A DNA stretch of 64,000 nucleotides from Shewanella benthica KT99 (GTDB taxonomy: Bacteria; Pseudomonadota; Gammaproteobacteria; Enterobacterales; Shewanellaceae): positions 1-64,000 of the forward strand of contig NZ_ABIC01000002.1 in the NCBI RefSeq assembly GCF_000172075.1, written 5' to 3'. This document shows, in pieces, positions 63,711-64,000 of this stretch. Below the pieces are notes generated by a model. That model was not told the DNA's origin. It was given only the letters and a program-made list of their open reading frames with translations, and made no database searches. The position numbers and the translations under genes were made by a program. Each line of letters opens with the position of its first letter. The stretch's first letter is position 1.

Positions 63711-64000
63711 TCATCGAGTCAATGACTTTGGCATTGAGATGAAGTCCGGAGTTTCGAGCAGGATATTATTCGGGTTTTGACTCAGACTCTCATAGATGAA
63801 CTCGATAAACACCCGATATTTTTTGGGTAGGTAGGCTCGTTGTGGAAAGCTCATGATGACCTTGGTTTGCGTCATGGGAAAGTCCTCCAGCAGAGGGATA
63901 AGTTGCTTATTATCTAAGGCCTGTTGGGCGATGATATTGGGCACGGTTGCTATGCCTAATCCCTCTATTGCTGCTTCTCTGGCTAGGGTGGCATTATTCA
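63711..64000 (-). CDS. LysR-type transcriptional regulator, 5' end beyond the window
   Basis: The C-terminal 95 or so residues are visible, in frame through the right edge. ATLAREAAIEGLGIATVPNIIAQQAL and LIPLLEDFPMTQTKVIMSFPQRAYLPKKYRVFIEFIYESL are the classical end of the LysR effector domain (the VFIEFIYE stretch replaces the usual F.DFL). The DNA-binding domain lies outside. No target can be inferred. Confidence 0.88.
   Translation of the reverse strand, partial: NNATLAREAAIEGLGIATVPNIIAQQALDNKQLIPLLEDFPMTQTKVIMSFPQRAYLPKKYRVFIEFIYESLSQNPNNILLETPDFISMPKSLTR

Overview
This window is almost certainly chromosomal DNA of a Shewanella (Gammaproteobacteria, Alteromonadales). The evidence is gene content and order: srkA-dsbA near a YihG-type acyltransferase pair, comM and ilvE; fre-ubiD; rsd-hemE; purH-purD divergent from a zntR-permease pair; a split tetraheme cytochrome/flavoprotein fumarate-reductase-type unit beside a TetR regulator; and S9 oligopeptidases. 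Species was not determined. At least six genes are broken (flavoprotein, DUF2975 protein, aromatic amino acid permease, histidine kinase, response regulator, IS66 transposase), which suggests a lineage undergoing gene decay or, for single-base cases, sequence error.

Layout. 1-8.8 kb: a 3'-truncated S9 peptidase, a membrane protein resembling the sensor half of membrane AraC regulators, a 523-bp inverted-repeat element whose interior folds into about eight hairpins with GGA in the loop, ygbA, small envelope genes, then DUF3630-srkA-dsbA and zapB. 9-15.8 kb: an outer membrane barrel, a lipase-like hydrolase, a decayed flavocytochrome c unit with a divergent TetR regulator, and ilvE. 15.9-23.7 kb: two acyltransferases, comM, a NemR-type regulator with twin operators controlling yqhD, a DJ-1 protein and a GST, then a CYTH protein. 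23.7-28 kb: a tight four-gene operon of unknown function (coiled-coil/TM protein, TerB-like protein, coiled-coil protein, large membrane protein).

28-37 kb is the accessory segment: a nitronate monooxygenase, a YeeE/YedE sulfur transporter, a type I-A-like retron (ncRNA, reverse transcriptase, PtuA-type ATPase, PtuB-type HNH nuclease) and a frameshifted IS66-family insertion sequence with an 8-bp target duplication. It is bracketed by two inverted copies of a ~90-bp repeat.

37-49.7 kb returns to core genes: an NTP pyrophosphatase-like protein, a lipoprotein S9 peptidase, a DUF2975/HTH pair, fre, ubiD, yjjG, a broken permease, tRNA-Ser(UGA), rsd, a strongly predicted small RNA and hemE. 49.8-64 kb: a decayed two-component system beside two spondin-domain proteins, a GGDEF/EAL protein, purD, purH, zntR with a metal-type promoter, a cysteine-rich permease, a DUF4382 lipoprotein, a YebC-family protein and a truncated LysR regulator.

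The most unusual items are the GGA-hairpin element at 3.3-3.8 kb (a possible mobile CsrA-binding RNA), the four-gene TerB-like operon, the retron with its readable msr-msd, and the small RNA between rsd and hemE. All functional assignments come from reading the sequence and from general family knowledge; no searches were run.
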